The translations under genes and the position numbers were made by a program. Shown here one piece after another: positions 59,057 through 64,000 of a stretch of 64,000 nucleotides of DNA. Each line of letters starts with the position of its first letter. The first letter of the stretch is position 1. Location: contig CM051457.1 in the NCBI GenBank assembly GCA_028274465.1, forward strand, positions 29,733,313 through 29,797,312. The letters are read 5' to 3'. Origin of the DNA: Plantago ovata (Eukaryota > Streptophyta > Magnoliopsida > Lamiales > Plantaginaceae). Under the pieces are notes generated by a model. That model was not told the origin of the DNA and did no database searches. It saw nothing but the letters and a program-made list of their open reading frames with translations.

Positions 59057-62000
59057 ATTGAAAAGAAAGTTGGTTCCTTTGTTGATGGAACAATAACATA
59101 ACGTTATCCATTGGCATTGGCATATTGCTCGAAATATGGAACTTGTCCACTCGATCTTTGAGTTTAAAATCGGAAGTACACCATGTTATCATTATTTATA
59201 ATCCATCAATCAAATGTCACACCGACACTCCTCCAATCTTTCGATCCTTTTAGGACTCAAAGATTTCAGGGGAGGGAACATGTTTATTTATATGGAAATG
59301 GGACCCCAATAAATAATGTGAAATAGTAGTATAATGTTCTGTGATTGGAAAATTTAATGCTCACTTAAATGTAATAACGAAATTTAACCGGAGAGGTAGA
59401 TGTAATGAAAAAAAATTACAAAAAAACAAAACAAGGCAACAGTGTCTGTGGGTTATATGGCTCATGCATTATGCTTTTGTGATCTTAAAAAAAAAATTAT
59501 CAAAGTTTCTATCAACAATGTCACTCATGGTGCAATTTAGTTGTAATTTTTTTTTATCATATTGCGGGTTATTCATGTTTTTCTAAAGCATAAAACACGC
59601 CGTGTGTTATAATTAGTTGTACTAGACTTGTCCACCCCGGTGAATACATTTAACAAATAACCATCTTTTAATAAACTTTCATGGCAAAATGATGGCCTGA
59701 AACTTACAACTCGATTTATAAGATGTTACGGAGAAAGATAAAGTTTATTATTCACCGTATTCTAAAATAGTCAAAGTATTCACTTCGATACGTATTTGAT
59801 ATCCGATTTCTCTATGATGCGTATCTCTCCCTTTTAGCCATGTTGTTAAACATTTGACATGGTTTGTGATGGATAACTAAAAATTAATATTTAGTTATTT
59901 ACTTTTTTATTTATTTTTTACTTCATTAGAATAACAAGTTAGAAATTTTAAAAATTGGAATAATTTACATACTAAATATATTAAAAAATTAAACGCATCG
60001 GTCATGTATCCGTATTCTATTTTCTGAAATTTTTACGTATCAATGTGTCCGTATTGTATCCGTGTCCGTATCCGTATCGGTGCTTCTTAATTACATTAAA
60101 TTATAAGTGTAGGTTTTTCGTTCACCTGAAATAAACCCAATCGGCCAATGTGAAAACGAGCTACGTGCGTATGATGTGTATTGTGTGGGTTGTCGATAAA
60201 CTTTAGAGCACGTTTGGGCATACTCTTAATTTTTTAAGTGATGTTGGATTTCTTAGTCATTCAAGCGCAATTACTTCATCATTCGGTTTGTCTTTTCACC
60301 AATATTCAATCCAAAGCTTATCCTAATTACTGTAATAACTAGTGTGAATTATTGTAAGTTTGTGATTGATTGTCCACCGTGCATGTGTTTTTCTATGCTA
60401 ACTGCGCACATAATGATTGGGTACAGATACGGGTTACATGGATGGATGCAATATACCGCGTTAGAGGGATTTGTTAACTCGACTCTGATTTGTAAGGGAC
60501 CGACCCTCCGTGCTCGGATTTAGGCCCTCATGATTATGTGAGTTGTTTTCCGAGTGATATTTTAGTCTTACATTTGCTCCAAATTAAGTATGTTAGATTA
60601 CGAAAATAAATTATTGTGCGTTTCATTGGTATTGATTAGTGTGATTCTAAATTGCTAATACTACGGTGAAATGAATGTAATATTTAGTCTAATGGACCGA
60701 GATCCGACCCTCTAACGGTCACAGTTACCTCTGGATTATTCTCCAGGAGATATGCTGACCCAACAAACCTGCCCATATTATTCCAATGGGTTAATAATTC
60801 TAAAATTACTTACTTTAAATTAATCACGCTTAACTGGAACTTATATAATTTATATACAATTTACATCAAAGTTAACTTGAAGTGTTTAAACTTTCATAAC
60901 TTAGATATCGCTATAGAAAAACGTAGTGTAATTTGAGGTGTGTGAACGCATCAGAGCCGTCCATTATTTTGGGGTGATCTCTGTTCTCACATGGAGGCAT
61001 GTGGCGGTGGATGGCGGTATATAGCATAGAACCAAAAGAGTAATTTGGAGTTATGTTAGAAATGAAATTTGAAAACACAAAATCAAAATTTTCAAATAAG
61101 TCAACACTCACTCTAAAGATCGAATGATTAACAACACCAATGATCACTTGGTTCGAAAGGATCGATACAATGATAGTGATGTTTCTAGACTCATTTTCAA
61201 ACTTGGGAATAAATTATAATCAGGATATGCATGTATAGTATCTAATATATCTAATAACATATGGTCTTATAATAGTATTAAATAAAATTTATATGGGAGT
61301 TGAATTGAATATCAAAACAATTTACATCCATACTTTACTTTAGACTTCATACCCTACGTGCTTTGTCACATTAACATTTAAATTATTTTATTATCCATCG
61401 AACTCTGCCATACTATGAACTCCATCCGATCAGACTTCAAACCAATCACACTCACATTTTCTTTTCTTTTCTCATTTCCTTTTAAATTACATTTTTATTT
61501 TATCATTTCATTTTAAACTACACAATTTTGTATACTTCATATTATTATAAATGTTGTTAATTAATTAAATAAATATGAAATATAAATCTAAAAATTATAA
61601 TGATTGATAGTAGAACAAAGCAATGAATGGAAGTTAAAGTTTCAATTTTTATTTTTAATTTTCAAATTAATGTAGGTGCAGATGTGTTTTTATTTTTTAT
61701 GATTTATTTTATGCAAGAGTATTTTTTTAAATTCAAATATTTATAAACATTTACAATTAGTATTTATATATAATGTACTATAAATATTACAAAGAGTGAG
61801 GGGATTAAAGACAAAAAAATTCAATGGAAAGAAAAAAAGAAAAGCAAAAAAGAAAAAAGGAAAAAATATCATAAAAAAAGCTTTCAGACCTGTAAGTTTA
61901 TTATGGGTCTGAAAGAACTTCTAGACGAAGATTTATAAGACCCGCGTTGGATGATGATGTTATGGTCTGATGGTTCTTCAGACCCATCTTCAGACTTCTA

Positions 62001-62267
62001 TAAGACCAGCGTTGGAGCTGGTCTAACAATTCAAATGATCAAGTTTGTTGAGTAGCAACTAAGCCGAGTCTTGACTCAACTTGTTAAGAATGACTCGACT
62101 TGTTAAGAAGACGAGATATATAATATTCCAATGCAAATTCAAGCTGGGAACGATAATATTTAAATTTGAGCTCAGGATAAAAATAGAAAAGCAGTTATGA
62201 GTACTGATAAGTGATCAAGTATGTTCCAACTCAATGTCTTGTTTAGTGAAAATAATCATATATTGAA
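59057..62267. other. gene-free stretch
   Basis: AT-rich. Short GTATCCGTATCGGTG-type repeats occur at 59780-60085, with rough inverse symmetry. A cluster of TTCAGACC/GGTCTGAA words at 61880-62025 may be a foldback fragment. No gene is supported. Confidence 0.35.
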
Positions 62268-63060
62268 TCAACTCAACACTAAGTCTGGGTTTACAGAAGG
62301 AGGTGCAAAAGTGTCATCACAATCACACAAACTATCATGAACTACCAAATGTGAAAACTTATTACAAAAACGAGAAATATGTCTAAAACTAATAGAAATG
62401 TGTGTGGTGACTGTAAAAATTTCCTCCGAAGTGTCTCCTATTGTAGAAAGCATGAGTACGTTGCTACAACTGAGAAACAACAACCAAATAGTCGCCCTCT
62501 AATTGAATATTCGACAACCCCATTTTGCAGCGCATATTGAACAGCGCCCAAAGTGCAAGTTTTGCCTCAACGACCTCAGGTGACAAAGTATTATGCAAAA
62601 ACTTTGATCCCCAAGCTCACACTAAGCCAAAACAGTCTTGTATAACAATACCCAAATTGCTACATGGATCGCCAAAACAGTCCTCTATAACAATACCCAA
62701 ATTGCTACATGGATCGTTGCACGAACATAGGCATCAAAGTTGATTTTTGTACAACAATCGGAGGAACCTGCCACTGCTGCAAATGTGGCGGCTTGGGTGA
62801 ACTGTAATGTTGAAACGCCGCAACAGGTCTTGAACTGTCTGAAGGGATTGCATAGGGTCCCAGGACGTGCCTTTGTGTGCCACTTGATTCCTGTTACTCC
62901 AAACATGCCAACATAGAGATACAAACAGCAGAAATCTGCATGTCTCAGATTCTTGGGCACCACTTCCACCCGGGTTATAGGATCAACTGTATCATTGCAA
63001 ATAATATGGTTAGGAAGGCCAGACAACGCCCAAACACACCTGGCACGCGAACATGACGCG
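62268..63060 (-). pseudogene. LINE-derived RNase H domain relic
   Basis: On the minus strand, frames read CWHVWSNRNQVAHKGTSWDP near 62890, VVEAKLALWALFNM near 62555, and KMGLSNIQLEGDYLVVV near 62500. These are hallmarks of the RNase H region of plant non-LTR retrotransposons (W-RN before the domain; EA-AL and LEGD-VV inside it). A 45-bp tandem duplication (62627-62671 and 62672-62716) lies between the two parts. Stops interrupt it. Confidence 0.6.
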
Positions 63061-64000
63061 TAAATAGTAATTAATTATGGAGAGTGAGGGAGAGAGATTT
63101 TTTAATATTTCTTTTTTTAAGTTTTCTTCTTAATTTTAGTTGGTGTTAGAGTATTTGTAGCAATTTTCCTATAAAAAAAAATCCACTATACACTCTTTTT
63201 AATTAAGTATAATATTTTGACTATGTATATAAAACATTAACTACAATCAAATTTCATATTACATAATCTTATTTTTATATAAATCATATTATTAGTAACG
63301 AAGTATTTAAATTTATTAACTAATGCGCCAAGAAAAGTTTTAAGCATGTAAATATAGTTTCCCTTTCTTATTTTGGAGGGCTATGAGAAATTAGGAAATT
63401 TAAATTTGGATTTATCACATACACATTCCCTATTAGATAGCCCAATTATGTTTCTTCCCATCTTAATAAAAGAATTATAAATAGCCCCAAAATATTCAAT
63501 TTCCGTTGACCAGCTTTTCAGGCACTATAACTTATTCACTTCCCAAACATGGCCTTAACCAATTTTACAAATTAATCCTTTTTTTTTTTACTTTATTTCT
63601 TTCTTCTCAATCTTCTTTAGAGGTGCGGATTCCGGTATCTAGCACTCTGATCTGGAGCTGTTGTTAGAGCTTCACTTTACATTTTTTTATTCCTTCTAGT
63701 TCAACAATTATATCTAAACTCATTTTCACAATCTATGAAGGTTAAAATAGATTCAAAGTCCACAAATAAAAGACTATATTTGGATATCCACGAAATTATC
63801 CTCAGATATTATGCTCTATGTTTGACAATCTAAGCATTTACAATAATTTTCCTAAAAAAGAAAATTTAAATATTGACAAAAATATAAAAATAAGTATAAA
63901 AAGTTAAAAAATCAGATTCCTTAATCTCCACATGGCCCCAATGAAGATAAAAGGGAAAATTTATTATCATTTCAAAATATATGCATTTCAAAATATATGC
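63061..64000. other. gene-free right end of the window
   Basis: Very AT-rich, with poly-T tracts near 63110 and 63580. No frame, repeat or RNA gene is supported. Confidence 0.4.

Overview
The window is nuclear DNA of a flowering plant, most likely a eudicot. Genes are interrupted by short GT-AG introns, intergenic DNA is AT-rich, and several plant transposon superfamilies are present (hAT, CACTA, TRIM/LTR, SINE, LINE relics). The intact genes belong to plant families: a germin-like protein, a MATE/DETOXIFICATION transporter, a PIP1 aquaporin, a BTB/WD-repeat protein, an A20/AN1 (SAP) zinc-finger protein and an M1 aminopeptidase. I cannot fix the species.

Layout. 0-9.4 kb: a small hAT MITE, a two-exon germin-like gene (+), degenerate local duplications, the 3' end of an unrecognised gene (-), and a seven-exon MATE transporter (-). 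The last MATE intron holds a full-length U2 snRNA gene with its own USE and TATA elements. 9.4-17 kb: gene-free, with MITE-like elements and a tandem array of a TRIM retroelement (six primer-binding sites). 17-19 kb: a four-exon PIP1 aquaporin (+). 19.5-21.7 kb: a FAR1-RELATED SEQUENCE pseudogene (-) split by a 510-bp insertion. 25.3-26.7 kb: an intronless BTB/WD40 gene (-). 27.5-31.5 kb: two hAT-type elements with perfect 8-bp target duplications, one containing a solo LTR. 32.1-45.8 kb: a 33-exon M1 aminopeptidase (-), with a rearranged partial copy of its 3' half downstream and an intronless SAP-like gene between the two. 47.6-51.4 kb: a complete 3.8-kb CACTA element that encodes only the accessory Ptta/TnpA-like protein. 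51.4-64 kb: SINEs, a solo LTR, RNase H-domain relics of LINEs, a poly(A)-tailed retroposon and otherwise gene-free AT-rich DNA.

The genes form no operon or pathway; each is an independent plant gene. The most notable observations are the intron-nested U2 snRNA variant whose base changes appear to preserve its stems, the consecutive 5-nt and 12-nt micro-exons next to a GC-AG intron in the aminopeptidase, the TRIM array with its own sub-duplications, and the well-delimited nested transposons. Splice sites were placed by reading frame, GT-AG rules and recalled family sequence; no alignment or search was run.
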